DNA of 64,000 nt from Cupriavidus nantongensis (GCF_001598055.1 NZ_CP014844.1:4057642-4121641), one strand, 5' to 3'; positions 38,488 through 48,134 are shown, counted from the stretch's first letter. The notes: generated from the letters alone by a model not told the origin. Numbers and translations: made by a program.

Positions 38488-39249
38488 TCAGCCGAACGCG
38501 GGATTGCCGTCGGCGCGGAAGCGGCTGCCGAGGCGATAGCGGTTGCCCGGATGCAGGCAGCGTACGAAAGTCACCGGCACGCCATTGGTCCAGGTGCGGC
38601 GCGTCAGCATCAGGCAGGCCTGCGTCGGCGGCATTTCGAGCTGCGCAGCCTGCTCCGGCGTCGCGGCAATGGCATCGACCACATGCTCGACCTGGTCGTA
38701 GGGCACGTGGCGCAGCAGGTATTCGCCGGGCTGGGTCGCGCTGAAATCCTGGGTGATGAAGTCTGGCGCCACGCGCGGATTGACGTAGCGGTCCTCCAGC
38801 TGCACCGGCACGCCGTCCTCGCGGTGCACGCAGACGGAATGGAACACCGACTCGCCGGTGCGCAGCTCCAGCGCCGCGGCCACTTCGATGGACGCCGAGA
38901 CCCGCTCGACCAGGATCACGTCGCAGGCGTAGTCATGCCCGCGCATGCGGATCTCGTCCTGCAGGTTGACCACCGACAGCAGCGTCGACTGCGGCTTGTG
39001 CTCGGCGACGAAGGTGCCCACGCCGGCCACGCGCACCACCCGGCCCTGCTCCTGCAGCTCGCGCAGCGCCCGGTTGACGGTCATGCGCGAGACGCCGAAG
39101 CGGTTCACCAGTTCCTGTTCCGACGGCACCCGGTCGCCCGGCTGCCACGCGCCGCTCTGGATCTGGCGGGCGATGTACTCCTTCACCTGCTGGTAGAGCG
39201 CGGTGGGAGAGGCAGAAGCGGAAGTCGGGGTGCCGGCGGCGTGGTTCAT
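38488..39249 (-). CDS. hutC: histidine utilisation repressor, GntR family (HutC)
   Basis: A 253-residue regulator. The N-terminal GntR winged helix (LYQQVKEYIARQI...PSEQELVNRFGVSRMTVNRALREL, about residues 18-85) is followed by a UTRA ligand-binding domain (about residues 105-245). HutC senses urocanate and represses hut genes. It lies between hutH and the transporter genes, near candidate operators at 38422 and 41973-42138. Confidence 0.92.
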   Translation of the reverse strand: MNHAAGTPTSASASPTALYQQVKEYIARQIQSGAWQPGDRVPSEQELVNRFGVSRMTVNRALRELQEQGRVVRVAGVGTFVAEHKPQSTLLSVVNLQDEIRMRGHDYACDVILVERVSASIEVAAALELRTGESVFHSVCVHREDGVPVQLEDRYVNPRVAPDFITQDFSATQPGEYLLRHVPYDQVEHVVDAIAATPEQAAQLEMPPTQACLMLTRRTWTNGVPVTFVRCLHPGNRYRLGSRFRADGNPAFG

Positions 39250-39255
39250 AAGGTC

Positions 39256-40035
39256 TTAGTGCTCGGCCGCGGCCATGGCCTCGGCGCGGATTTCCTCGGT
39301 CAGCCGCGCCTTGAGCGCGGAGAACTCGGGAGTGGTCTTGATCGTGTAATGGCGCGGATGCGGGAAATCGACCGCGATCTCGCTCTTGATCCGACCCGGC
39401 CTGGCGGAAAACACCGCCACCCGGTTGGCCATGAAGATGGCCTCGTCGATATCGTGGGTCACGAATAATACCGTCTTGCGCGACGCCTCCCAGATGCCCA
39501 GCAGCAGCTCCTGCATCAGCACGCGGGTCTGGTTGTCGAGCGCGCCGAAGGGCTCGTCGAGCAGCAGGATCTTGGGATCGTTGGCCAGCGCGCGCGCAAT
39601 CGCGGTGCGCTGCTGCATGCCGCCCGACAGCTGCTTGGGGAAGTGGTGCTCGAAGCCGCGCAGCCCCACGCGCTGGATAAAGAAGTCGCTGCGCTCCTTC
39701 TGCTCGGCCGCGCTCATGCCGCGCTCGCGCAGGCCGAAGCGCACGTTCTGCTCGATCGTCAGCCATGGGAACAGCGTGTACGACTGGAACACCATGCCGC
39801 GGTCCGCGCCCGGCGCGAACACCGGCTGGCCGTCGAGCAGCACGCGCCCGCTGGTCGGGGTATCCAGCCCCGCGACGATGCGCAGCAGCGTGGACTTGCC
39901 GCAGCCCGACGGGCCCAGGATGGTGACGAAGTCGTTGTCGCGGACTTCGAAGTCGACCGGCTGCAGCGCCAGCGTCTGGCCGCCGCGCGGGTTGGAGAAG
40001 GTCCGCGAGACCTGCTGGATGGACAGTGCGCTCAT
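39256..40035 (-). CDS. ABC transporter ATP-binding protein (NitT/TauT type), hut-associated
   Basis: A 259-residue ATPase with Walker A GPSGCGKST (about residue 46), the signature LSGGMQQR, Walker B ILLLDEPFGALD and switch His in VTHDID. The start at 40035 overlaps the permease stop by 4 bp. It energises the transporter made of the next two genes. It ends 6 bp from hutC. Role in import of histidine, urocanate or a related compound is inferred from position and shared operators. Confidence 0.9.
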   Translation of the reverse strand: MSALSIQQVSRTFSNPRGGQTLALQPVDFEVRDNDFVTILGPSGCGKSTLLRIVAGLDTPTSGRVLLDGQPVFAPGADRGMVFQSYTLFPWLTIEQNVRFGLRERGMSAAEQKERSDFFIQRVGLRGFEHHFPKQLSGGMQQRTAIARALANDPKILLLDEPFGALDNQTRVLMQELLLGIWEASRKTVLFVTHDIDEAIFMANRVAVFSARPGRIKSEIAVDFPHPRHYTIKTTPEFSALKARLTEEIRAEAMAAAEH

Positions 40036-40898
40036 TGGATCGAACTCCACGGGAACAGGCGCTGGTTGGCGCGCTTGAAGACAAGGTCCGAGACCAGGCC
40101 GATGCAGCCGATCACGATGATGCCGAAGATGATCTGCCCGGTATTGAGCAGCGCCTGGCTGTCGGTGATCATGTGGCCGATGCCCGACGACGAGCCGATC
40201 AGCTCGGCCACGATCACGTAGGTCCAGGCCCAGCCCAGCACCAGCCGCAGGATCTCGGCGATTTCCGGCGCCGCGCCCGGGATCAGCACGCGCCGCACGA
40301 TGCCGGCGCTGTTGGCGCCCAGCGTGTACGCGGCCTCGACCAGGTCCTTGCGCGCGCCGCCGACCGCCACCGCCACCATCAGCACGATCTGGAAGAACGA
40401 GCCGATGAAGATCACCAGCAGCTTCTGGGTCTCGCCGATGCCGGCCCACAGGATCAGCAGCGGGATGAAGGCCGACGCCGGCAGGTAGCGGCAGAACGAG
40501 ACAAAGGGCTCGAAGAAGGCCTCGGCCGCCTTGTACGCGCCCATGAAGATGCCCAGCGGCACCGCGATCACCGCCGCCAGCACGAAGCCGCCGACCACCC
40601 GCCACACGGTCATGCCGATGTCGCCGATGAAGTTGTACTCGGTGAACAGGGTCATGCCCTCCCTGGCCATCGTCATCGGGTCGGCCAGGAACGTGCGCGG
40701 CACGAAGCCGCCCAGCGTCACCACGGCCCACACGCCGAAGAACAGCACGAAGAAGGACAGGCCCAGCATCCAGCGGGTGTTGGGCGCCACCGGCACCAGC
40801 GGTGCCAGCCACGGATGGCGCCGGCGCTGCGGCGCTTCCCCGGCGGGGGCCGCCACGGCCGCGGCCGGGGCGGGTGAACCTATACGGGCTTGCGTCAT
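40032..40898 (-). CDS. ABC transporter permease (NitT/TauT type), hut-associated
   Basis: A 288-residue inner-membrane protein with about six helices, the first near residues 45-65 (MLGLSFFVLFFGVWAVVTL). The BPD_transp_1 coupling region is around EAAYTLGANSAGIVRRVLIPGAAPEI. The N-terminal 40 residues are Pro/Ala-rich and cytoplasmic. It overlaps the ATPase gene by 4 bp and lies 28 bp after the binding-protein gene. Confidence 0.9.
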   Translation of the reverse strand: MTQARIGSPAPAAAVAAPAGEAPQRRRHPWLAPLVPVAPNTRWMLGLSFFVLFFGVWAVVTLGGFVPRTFLADPMTMAREGMTLFTEYNFIGDIGMTVWRVVGGFVLAAVIAVPLGIFMGAYKAAEAFFEPFVSFCRYLPASAFIPLLILWAGIGETQKLLVIFIGSFFQIVLMVAVAVGGARKDLVEAAYTLGANSAGIVRRVLIPGAAPEIAEILRLVLGWAWTYVIVAELIGSSSGIGHMITDSQALLNTGQIIFGIIVIGCIGLVSDLVFKRANQRLFPWSSIQ

Positions 40899-40926
40899 GA
40901 CGTCACGCCTCCTGAGAGCTGCCGGG

Positions 40927-41895
40927 TTACTTGAGGAAACGCGCGTCGTACAGCCTGGTCACGTCCGGCACCTGGCGGATCACGCCGATGTCGAGCAGCA
41001 CCGCGGCGGCTTCCTTGCTGAAGCTGGCGAGCTCGCCCTCGAAGAATTTCTTGTTGGCCTCGCGGTCCTGCCAGCGCAGGTAGGCCGACGACTTGGCGAA
41101 CTGCTCGCCGGTCTGCTTGACCGCCGCGCCCATGATGTCGTTGGCTTTGCCCGGCTCCTTGCGGATCATCTCGAGCGCCTCGAAGTAGCTGTCGACCAGC
41201 GCCTGCGCAGCCTTGGGATTGTCCTTGAGCCACTTGGGCGCGCAGCCGAGCGTGTCGGTCACCATCGGATAGTCGAGCGTGGTGGCCAGGATCTTGCCCT
41301 TGTCCGGGTTCTGGCGCACCGTCGACAGGTACGGCTCATAGGTCATGGCGCCGTCGTTCTGCCCGGCGACGAAGGCCTGCGCCGCCGCCTGCGGCGACAG
41401 CGTGGTGGTCTTGACGTCCTTGAGCGACATGCCGTTCTTCTTCAGCATCCACGCCAGCCCGAAGTAAGGGGCGGTGCCCGGCGCATCGACGCCGATGGTC
41501 TTGCCCTTCAGGTCGGCAAAGCTCTTCACGTCGGCGCGCACCGCCAGGCCGTCGGCGCCGTAGGACTTGTCGAGCTGCACGATCTGGGTGATGGGAACGC
41601 CATTGGCGTTCCAGGCCACATGGGTTTCCACGGTGGTGGCCGCGCACTGGATCGCACCGGAGGCCAGCGCCAGGTGGCGGTCCTTCTGCGGGATCATCTT
41701 GATCTCGACGTCGACGCCGTTCTTCTTGAAGATGCCCGCCTTGTCGGCCAGCGTCAGCGGCGCGAAGCCGGTCCAGCCGCTCATGCCCAGCGTCACCGGC
41801 GTGTTCTGCGCCTGCGCCGCGCCGGCCGCCAGGGCCGCGGCCAGCATTGCGACCTGCCCTGCCACCCGACCGCGAAACCTGCTTGGATTCCTCAT
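40927..41895 (-). CDS. ABC transporter substrate-binding protein (NitT/TauT type), hut-associated
   Basis: A 322-residue secreted protein; the signal peptide ends near AAGAAQA|QNTPV. It has an NMT1/SsuA-like fold: MSGWTGFAPLTLADKAGIFKKNGVDVEIKMIP, then GAIQCAATTVET and FADLKGKTIGVDAPGTAPY. The start at 41895 has AGGAGCG upstream. Two HutC-like palindromes lie 80-240 bp upstream, so expression is probably induced by urocanate. This suggests a histidine-pathway ligand, although the family usually binds sulfonates, nitrate or pyrimidine precursors. Confidence 0.9.
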   Translation of the reverse strand: MRNPSRFRGRVAGQVAMLAAALAAGAAQAQNTPVTLGMSGWTGFAPLTLADKAGIFKKNGVDVEIKMIPQKDRHLALASGAIQCAATTVETHVAWNANGVPITQIVQLDKSYGADGLAVRADVKSFADLKGKTIGVDAPGTAPYFGLAWMLKKNGMSLKDVKTTTLSPQAAAQAFVAGQNDGAMTYEPYLSTVRQNPDKGKILATTLDYPMVTDTLGCAPKWLKDNPKAAQALVDSYFEALEMIRKEPGKANDIMGAAVKQTGEQFAKSSAYLRWQDREANKKFFEGELASFSKEAAAVLLDIGVIRQVPDVTRLYDARFLK

Positions 41896-41972
41896 TTGTA
41901 CGCTCCTTTGGTGTGTCCGTCGACGGCAGGCCATGCGTGTGGCCGTGCTCGTTTTCGGGCATTAAACAATGC

Positions 41973-41985
41973 CTGTATATACAAG
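41973..41985. promoter_or_regulatory. putative HutC operator before the transporter genes
   Basis: CTGTATATACAAG, centred about 84 bp upstream of the binding-protein start, is palindromic over TGTATATACA. Confidence 0.65.
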
Positions 41986-42126
41986 TCAACGTAGGGCTTC
42001 CACCAAGCAACCAGGCGGATAATCGCCTTAAAAAGCGCATTCCGCCGCGGAGTCGGCTTTCGAGCGATGCACCGTACTGGACCCAGGCGTGAGCGTCGGC
42101 ACCAGTCAGGCGCGTGAAAAGCGTTG

Positions 42127-42138
42127 CTGTATAGACAG
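42127..42138. promoter_or_regulatory. second putative HutC operator upstream of the transporter
   Basis: CTGTATAGACAG is the exact complement of the hutH-proximal site (38422-38433), 154 bp from the 41973 site. Two separated operators could permit DNA looping. Confidence 0.6.
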
Positions 42139-42208
42139 GAACCAGAAGACGCGGTGAGGCAGCAAGCCCCGTGCCAGCGGCACCGAGATCACCACGTTGG
42201 AGGAGCAA

Positions 42209-43228
42209 TCAGCCGAAGAAGTCGGCGACGGTGGGATAGCGCAGCCGCAGCCGCAGTTCGCGCTTGAGCCGGCGGTTGTCGAGCCGGCGCGACTCGCTCA
42301 TAAAGCTCAGCAGGGTCTTGTCGATCACCTGGAGCGCCTCGCCGCGCGTGATGCGCGGCGGGCGCGGCAGCCCGCGGCGCTCAGCGACGAGGTCGAAGTA
42401 ATCGGCCATGCGCAGCTCGGTATCGTCGCTGGCGTGGACCACGCGCTGCGGGCGGCCGCGGAACAGCGCCGCCACCATGATGCGGGCAAGGTCGTCGGCA
42501 TGGATGTGGCTGGTGTAGACGTCGTCCTGCGACACCAGTGCCGGCGTGCCGCGCTTGAGCCGGGCCAGCGGCAGGCGATCCTCGGCGTAGATGCCGGGGA
42601 TGCGCACCACGCTGGCGCGCCAGCCGGCGTCGCGGCCGAATGCGCGCACCGCCTGCTCGGCGGCGACGCGGCGGCGCGCGCGCGCGGTCTGCGGCCGCAC
42701 GGCGTGGAATTCGGCCACGCGCGCGCCCTGGCGGTCGCCGTAGACGCCGGTGGTGCTGGCGTAGACAAACGCAGCGCGGGGCCGGGTACGGTCGGGTAGA
42801 ATGGCGGGCTCGCCGGGCAGCATGCCGGCCGCGGTGCGGGCACGGCGCCCTGCAGTCCGCCGCCATGAAGTCCGGCGCAATGCGGCGAGCAGTGCACGCG
42901 TGCGCGGATCGCCTTCGCCCTGACCGGGTGGCGGCGCCAGGTCCAGCACCCGCGTCGCCAGTCCGCGCAGCCGTGCCAGCGTGGCCGGCCGGTCCAGGTC
43001 CGCCACCAGCGGCACCGCGCCGGCGGCGCGCAGTTCGGCGCGGCGTGCCGGCTGCGAGGTCACGGCGAAGATACGCATGCGCGACGACAGGATACGCAGG
43101 CAGCGCGTCCCCACATCCCCGCAGCCGACGATCAGCAGGCGCGGGCGGCCCAGCCGGCGCGATGGCGCCGGCAGTTGCGGCGGTTGTGAAAGGCGCGGGG
43201 CTTGCAGCTTCGACAGAATTTGGCTCAT
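42209..43228 (-). CDS. NAD(P)-binding epimerase-like protein (extended SDR, YeeZ-type)
   Basis: A 339-residue protein with the nucleotide-binding motif LLIVGCGDVGTRC near residue 35, AFVYASTTGVYGD (SDR Ser and the Tyr region), VRIPGIYAEDRLP and HIHADDLARIM. This matches the YeeZ-like group of atypical extended SDRs; the substrate is unknown. The frame stays open far upstream across the opposite-strand gene, but the start at 43228 is the last ATG compatible with that gene. It lies 9 bp from the divergent reductase start. Confidence 0.82.
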   Translation of the reverse strand: MSQILSKLQAPRLSQPPQLPAPSRRLGRPRLLIVGCGDVGTRCLRILSSRMRIFAVTSQPARRAELRAAGAVPLVADLDRPATLARLRGLATRVLDLAPPPGQGEGDPRTRALLAALRRTSWRRTAGRRARTAAGMLPGEPAILPDRTRPRAAFVYASTTGVYGDRQGARVAEFHAVRPQTARARRRVAAEQAVRAFGRDAGWRASVVRIPGIYAEDRLPLARLKRGTPALVSQDDVYTSHIHADDLARIMVAALFRGRPQRVVHASDDTELRMADYFDLVAERRGLPRPPRITRGEALQVIDKTLLSFMSESRRLDNRRLKRELRLRLRYPTVADFFG

Positions 43229-43237
43229 AGACCGATT

Positions 43238-44296
43238 ATGGCTTATCAAGTAACCGTCATGCCCAGCGGCCACAAGTTTGAAGTGGCCGCGGACGAAACC
43301 ATCCTCGGCGCGGCCCTGCGCCACAGCATCGGGCTGCCCTACGGCTGCAAGAACGGCGCCTGCGGTTCGTGCAAGGGCCGCGTGCTCGAAGGCAGCATCG
43401 TGCAGGGCGACCATGCCCCGTCGGCGCTGACCGCGCAGGAAAAGACCGAGGGCCGCGCGCTGTTCTGCTGCGCCAATGCAGCCTCGGACATCACCATCGA
43501 ATGCCGCGAGGTCCACGGCGCCGGCGATATCCCGATCAAGAAGGTGCCGTGCCGCGTCACTTCGCTGGAGCGCCTGGCCGACGACGTGATCGCGATCAAG
43601 CTGCAGCTGCCGGCGACCGAGCGCATGCAGTACCTGGCCGGCCAGTACGTCGAATTCCTGCTGCGCGACGGCAAGCGCCGCAGCTATTCGATCGCCACGC
43701 CGCCGCACGAGGACGGCCCGATCGAACTGCATATCCGCCATATGCCGGGCGGCGCCTTCACCGACTACGTGTTCGGCGCCAAGGAAGGCCAGCCGGCGAT
43801 GAAGGAGCGCGACATCCTGCGCTTCGAAGGCCCGCTGGGCAGCTTCTTCCTGCGCGAGGAATCGGAAGCGCCGATCATCCTGCTGGCGTCCGGCACCGGC
43901 TTTGCGCCGATCAAGGCCATCGTCGAGCATGCCGCCTACACCGGCATCACGCGTCCGATGACGCTGTACTGGGGCGGCCGCCGGCCCAAGGACCTGTACA
44001 TGCACGCGCTGTGCGAGCAGTGGGCGCGCGACCTGCCTAACTTCAAGTACGTGCCGGTGGTTTCCGACGCGCTGCCGGAAGACAACTGGCAGGGCCGCAC
44101 CGGCTTTGTCCACCAGGCGGTGATCGCCGACTTCCCCGACCTGTCGGGCCACGAGGTCTACGCCTGCGGCGCGCCGGTGATGATCAACGCCGCGCGCGGC
44201 GACTTCACGCGCCAGTGCAAGCTGCACGAAGACGCGTTCTTCGCCGACTCGTTCACCTCCGAGGCCGACCTGCACGCGGCCCCGCCGGCGGCCTGA
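43238..44296 (+). CDS. 2Fe-2S ferredoxin-type flavin reductase (CDP-6-deoxy-delta-3,4-glucoseen reductase-like)
   Basis: A 352-residue protein. The N-terminal plant-type ferredoxin domain has CKNGACGSCKGRV with a further Cys in ALFCCANA (residues about 37-75). An FAD-binding domain with RRSYSIATPP (about residue 148) and an NAD-binding domain with LLASGTGFAPIKAI follow. It is an electron-transfer reductase, similar to AscD/RfbI and oxygenase reductases. No oxygenase partner is adjacent, so the acceptor is unknown. Confidence 0.9.
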   Translation: MAYQVTVMPSGHKFEVAADETILGAALRHSIGLPYGCKNGACGSCKGRVLEGSIVQGDHAPSALTAQEKTEGRALFCCANAASDITIECREVHGAGDIPIKKVPCRVTSLERLADDVIAIKLQLPATERMQYLAGQYVEFLLRDGKRRSYSIATPPHEDGPIELHIRHMPGGAFTDYVFGAKEGQPAMKERDILRFEGPLGSFFLREESEAPIILLASGTGFAPIKAIVEHAAYTGITRPMTLYWGGRRPKDLYMHALCEQWARDLPNFKYVPVVSDALPEDNWQGRTGFVHQAVIADFPDLSGHEVYACGAPVMINAARGDFTRQCKLHEDAFFADSFTSEADLHAAPPAA

Positions 44297-44354
44297 GCGC
44301 CGTCCGCGCGCCGTTCCGCCAGCGCAACAATGCCCGGGCCCGCCAAAATTCGTT

Positions 44355-44383
44355 TTGACACCCGGGCCCGTGCGCCTTATATT
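44355..44383 (+). promoter_or_regulatory. near-consensus sigma-70 promoter of the argD leader
   Basis: TTGACA (44355-44360), 17-bp spacer, TATATT (44378-44383). It is followed 8 bp later by the ATG of the leader frame, so the transcript would begin at or just before that ATG. Confidence 0.85.
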
Positions 44384-44390
44384 TGCCCGC

Positions 44391-44459
44391 ATGCACACGA
44401 CCTTCAACCGACGCCGCAGCTTCCGTACGTCGCTCCCCGCTGGGGTGCCGCGCGGCTGA
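44391..44459 (+). CDS. arginine-rich leader peptide of the argD attenuator (putative)
   Basis: A 22-codon frame, MHTTFNRRRSFRTSLPAGV..., with five arginine codons, three consecutive (CGA CGC CGC at 44409-44417). It begins immediately after the promoter, so it would be leaderless or nearly so. It ends 28 bp before an intrinsic terminator. The order promoter, regulatory-codon leader, terminator, biosynthetic gene is that of ribosome-mediated attenuation. No evidence of translation beyond layout and codon content. Confidence 0.55.
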   Translation: MHTTFNRRRSFRTSLPAGVPRG

Positions 44460-44487
44460 CCGTCGACTGCGTCTGTTCATGTCAACG

Positions 44488-44519
44488 AGCCACGGGCAAC
44501 CCCCGTGGCTTTTTGTTTT
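44488..44519 (+). terminator. intrinsic terminator/attenuator upstream of argD
   Basis: AGCCACGGG (44488-44496) pairs perfectly with CCCGTGGCT (44502-44510) and is followed by TTTTGTTTT. Its 5' arm can alternatively pair with CCCGCTGG (44436-44443) inside the leader frame, with one bulged C, a candidate antiterminator. Confidence 0.85.
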
Positions 44520-44576
44520 GGTTGCGTCTTGCGCGCCCGTCCGTCCATCGTTACACGCCGACCCTTGGAGTCCGCC

Positions 44577-45764
<1,188 letters not shown>

Positions 45765-45771
45765 GCAAAAA

Positions 45772-45794
45772 AGGCCTCGCGCGCGGCGAGGCCT
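45772..45794 (-). terminator. hairpin after argD, T-rich on the leftward side
   Basis: AGGCCTCGC (45772-45780) pairs with GCGAGGCCT (45786-45794). Read leftward it is followed by TTTTTT, so it terminates transcription coming from the IS481/liv side. For argD itself no U-tract follows. Confidence 0.7.
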
Positions 45795-45832
45795 GAGGGC
45801 TACTGGCAAACTCTGCCTGCTGCAGGTTTGCT

Positions 45833-45852
45833 CCCCTCTCCCGCTTGCGGGA
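45833..45852. repeat. left half of a palindromic intergenic repeat split by IS481
   Basis: CCCCTCTCCCGCTTGCGGGA continues after the IS at 47172-47197 (GCGGGAGAGGGG... GTGAGGG). The reconstructed unit matches the copies at 57696-57731 and 57776-57814. Confidence 0.8.
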
Positions 45853-47171
45853 TGTATAGACCGGGGACATGGTGGACGCATGTGCGAGGACATGGTGGAC
45901 ACATTGTAGACGTCAAGGGGTTACGTCCCTAGGTGATGCTTGTGGCCTGCACGCCGCTACGGCGTGCAGGCTAATTTCGCCGATTTCAAAGCGGCTGAAC
46001 CATATGGCCAACACGCCGTCGCGCCGGGTCGGGCGTAGCGCGATCCACTGGCCGATGAACGCCTTGCCGATCTTGATGCGCCGGTTGCCAACCATGATCC
46101 GTGCGCTGCTGTCGACCTTGTAGACACGGTCGCCGCTCTGGTACTGCACCTCCGGCAGCGCCTCCGGGTAGGCCACGTTGCTCACGCGATAGCGTTGGGC
46201 CGGCACCTGCATTCCCAGGGCCTGATGGGGTCGCTCGTGGTTGTACACGTACCGATATCGATCGAAGACCTGCTGCGCCTCGGTGTTGTCCACGAAGCGG
46301 CGGTGCTGCAGGACTTCGGCCTTCAGGGTGCGGTGGAACCGCTCGTCCTTGCCCTGTGTTTGTGGGTGATAGGGCCGTGAATGGCTGACCCGGATCCCTA
46401 GTTGCATTAACCAGACCGTCAGCCTGGTGTAGCCCAGCCCCTCTTCGTCGCCGCCTCCCCATGGAGGGCCGTTATCCATGGTGATGCGCCGGGGCAGGCC
46501 GTAGCGGCGGAAGGCCCCGATCAGCTGCTGCTGCACCGTCTGGCGGCGCTGGTCCGCGCAGGCTGCCAGGCACAGGTTGAAGCGGGAATGGTCGTCGATC
46601 AGCGTGAGCGGAAAGCAGACGCCCTGCTCATTGGGCACCTGACCCTTGAAGTCCATCTGCAGCAGCTCGTTGGGTTCGTCGTGCTCGAACCGCCGCCAGG
46701 GGGTGGCCTGGGCGCTGGCCTGCGGATCGATCAGACCATGTCGATGCAGGATCGAGGTCACCGTGCTGGGCGCAGGCACCTCGGCGTGGCCCAGGTCGGA
46801 CAGCCTGCGGCTGATCTTGCGCCCACCCCAGGTCGGGTGTTCGCGGCGCAGCATCAGCACCAGTTCCTCCAGGAAATCAGCGGTGCGCTCGGGGCTGTGG
46901 TGCGGCCGCCGGGGCCGGTCGGCCAAGCCCGCGGCGCCTTCCTGCCGATGCCGGGCCAGCCACTTATAAGCGGTTTGCGGACTGATCGAGAACCGTCGGC
47001 ACAGCTCCCGACGGTTGCATCCCGGCTGGGAAGCCAGGGCAATGAACTCCAGGCGAAGGCTCATGGTGTCTCGGGCGCTCCACGGCATGGTTCGTTCTCC
47101 CGGGCAGATATCTGCCCGGGAGTGTCAACCATGTCCTCGCACACCTGTCACCTATGTCCCCGGTCCATACA
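45853..47171 (-). mobile_element. IS481-family insertion sequence (1,319 bp)
   Basis: Terminal inverted repeats begin TGTATAGACCGGGGACAT (left) and TGTATGGACCGGGGACAT (right, inward), and continue with GTGCGAGGACATGGT on both sides. The 6-bp target duplication GCGGGA lies at 45847-45852 and 47172-47177. One intact transposase gene. Confidence 0.95.
45913..47088 (-). CDS. IS481-family transposase
   Basis: A 391-residue transposase. The N-terminal helix-turn-helix is CRRFSISPQTAYKWLARHR (about residues 30-48). The integrase core has LLQMDFKGQVP (first Asp), TMDNGPPWG (second Asp) and the Glu in GKDERFHRTLKAEVL. The frame is complete, so the element could be active. It reads away from the liv operon, toward argD. 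Confidence 0.94.
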   Translation of the reverse strand: MPWSARDTMSLRLEFIALASQPGCNRRELCRRFSISPQTAYKWLARHRQEGAAGLADRPRRPHHSPERTADFLEELVLMLRREHPTWGGRKISRRLSDLGHAEVPAPSTVTSILHRHGLIDPQASAQATPWRRFEHDEPNELLQMDFKGQVPNEQGVCFPLTLIDDHSRFNLCLAACADQRRQTVQQQLIGAFRRYGLPRRITMDNGPPWGGGDEEGLGYTRLTVWLMQLGIRVSHSRPYHPQTQGKDERFHRTLKAEVLQHRRFVDNTEAQQVFDRYRYVYNHERPHQALGMQVPAQRYRVSNVAYPEALPEVQYQSGDRVYKVDSSARIMVGNRRIKIGKAFIGQWIALRPTRRDGVLAIWFSRFEIGEISLHAVAACRPQASPRDVTP

Positions 47172-47197
47172 GCGGGAGAGGGGTCGGGGGTGAGGGC
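47172..47197. repeat. right half of the palindromic repeat split by IS481
   Basis: GCGGGAGAGGGG followed by GGGGGTGAGGG completes the unit begun at 45833. The first six bases are also the target duplication. Confidence 0.8.
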
Positions 47198-47269
47198 AGG
47201 AGTGTCAAAAAGCTGAGGCCTGCGGGTTAAAACCGTTGGCCCCGCTTGATGTGGCTCCTTGCTAAACCA

Positions 47270-47306
47270 CCCCTCACCCCGGCCCTCTCCCCGTGAGGGG
47301 AGAGGG
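47270..47306. repeat. copy of the dispersed palindromic intergenic repeat
   Basis: CCCCTCACCCCGGCCCTCTC followed by CCCGTGAGGGGAGAGGG, in inverted orientation to the split copy about 75 bp away. The two face each other, as do the copies at 57696 and 57776. Confidence 0.8.
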
Positions 47307-47385
47307 AGAAGAAGGCCCGGACAAGCTCGGGCTGCTTTGGTGCACCCAAAACCGCTCGCCTTTGCTAACGCCTTTGCTGGCGCCT

Positions 47386-48117
47386 TTACTCGCCCAGGTA
47401 GGCGGCCCGCACCTTGGGGTCGTCCAGCATCTGGCTGGCTTCGCCGCTCATGGTGATCAGGCCGGATTCCATCACGTAGCCGCGGTGCGCGGCCTGCAGC
47501 GCCAGGCGCGCGTTCTGCTCGACCAGCAGCACGGTCACGCCCTGCGCCGAGATATCGCGCACGACCTCGAAGATCTTCTCCACCATGATCGGCGACAGGC
47601 CCATCGACGGCTCGTCCAGCAGCAGCACCTTGGGCTGGCTCATCAGCGCGCGCGCCATCGCCAGCATCTGCTGCTCGCCGCCGGACATGGTGCCCGCCAG
47701 CTGGTTGGCGCGCTCCTTCAGCCGCGGGAAGATGCCGAACATGCGCTCGACGTCGGCCCTGATGCCGGCCTCGTCGTTGCGCGTGTAGGCGCCCATCTGC
47801 AGGTTCTCGGTGATGGTCATGCGCGCGAACACGCCGCGGCCTTCCGGCACCATCGCCAGCCCTTGCTTGAGCAGCGCGTAGCTGGGCACGCCCTTGATCG
47901 ACTTGCCCATGTATTCCACGTCGCCGCCGGCCCAGCCCTGCAGGCCGGTGATGGCCTTCATGGTGGTGGTCTTGCCGGCGCCGTTGGCGCCGATCAGCGT
48001 GACCAGCTCGCCGTCGCGGATTTCGAGGTCGATGCCCTTGACGGCCTGGATGCCGCCGTAGGCAACCTTCAGGCCGGAGATCTTCAGTACTGTCTGTTTC
48101 ATTGCAGGCTGATTCAT
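47386..48117 (-). CDS. livF: branched-chain amino acid ABC transporter ATP-binding protein
   Basis: A 243-residue ATPase with Walker A GANGAGKTT, the LivF-typical VPEGRGVFARMTITENL, signature MSGGEQQMLAMARAL and Walker B VLLLDEPSMGLSP. The start at 48117 has GGGAG 8 bp upstream; a start at 48135 touching the livG stop is an alternative. Last gene of the livHMGF order. Confidence 0.94.
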   Translation of the reverse strand: MNQPAMKQTVLKISGLKVAYGGIQAVKGIDLEIRDGELVTLIGANGAGKTTTMKAITGLQGWAGGDVEYMGKSIKGVPSYALLKQGLAMVPEGRGVFARMTITENLQMGAYTRNDEAGIRADVERMFGIFPRLKERANQLAGTMSGGEQQMLAMARALMSQPKVLLLDEPSMGLSPIMVEKIFEVVRDISAQGVTVLLVEQNARLALQAAHRGYVMESGLITMSGEASQMLDDPKVRAAYLGE

Positions 48118-48134
48118 TACGTCCGCTCCCGCCA

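Noticed and set aside
43229..44407. N-terminal extension of the 42209-43228 epimerase-like protein through the reductase gene
   Set aside because: The frame is open but antisense to a conserved ferredoxin reductase; extension sequence is shadow-like.
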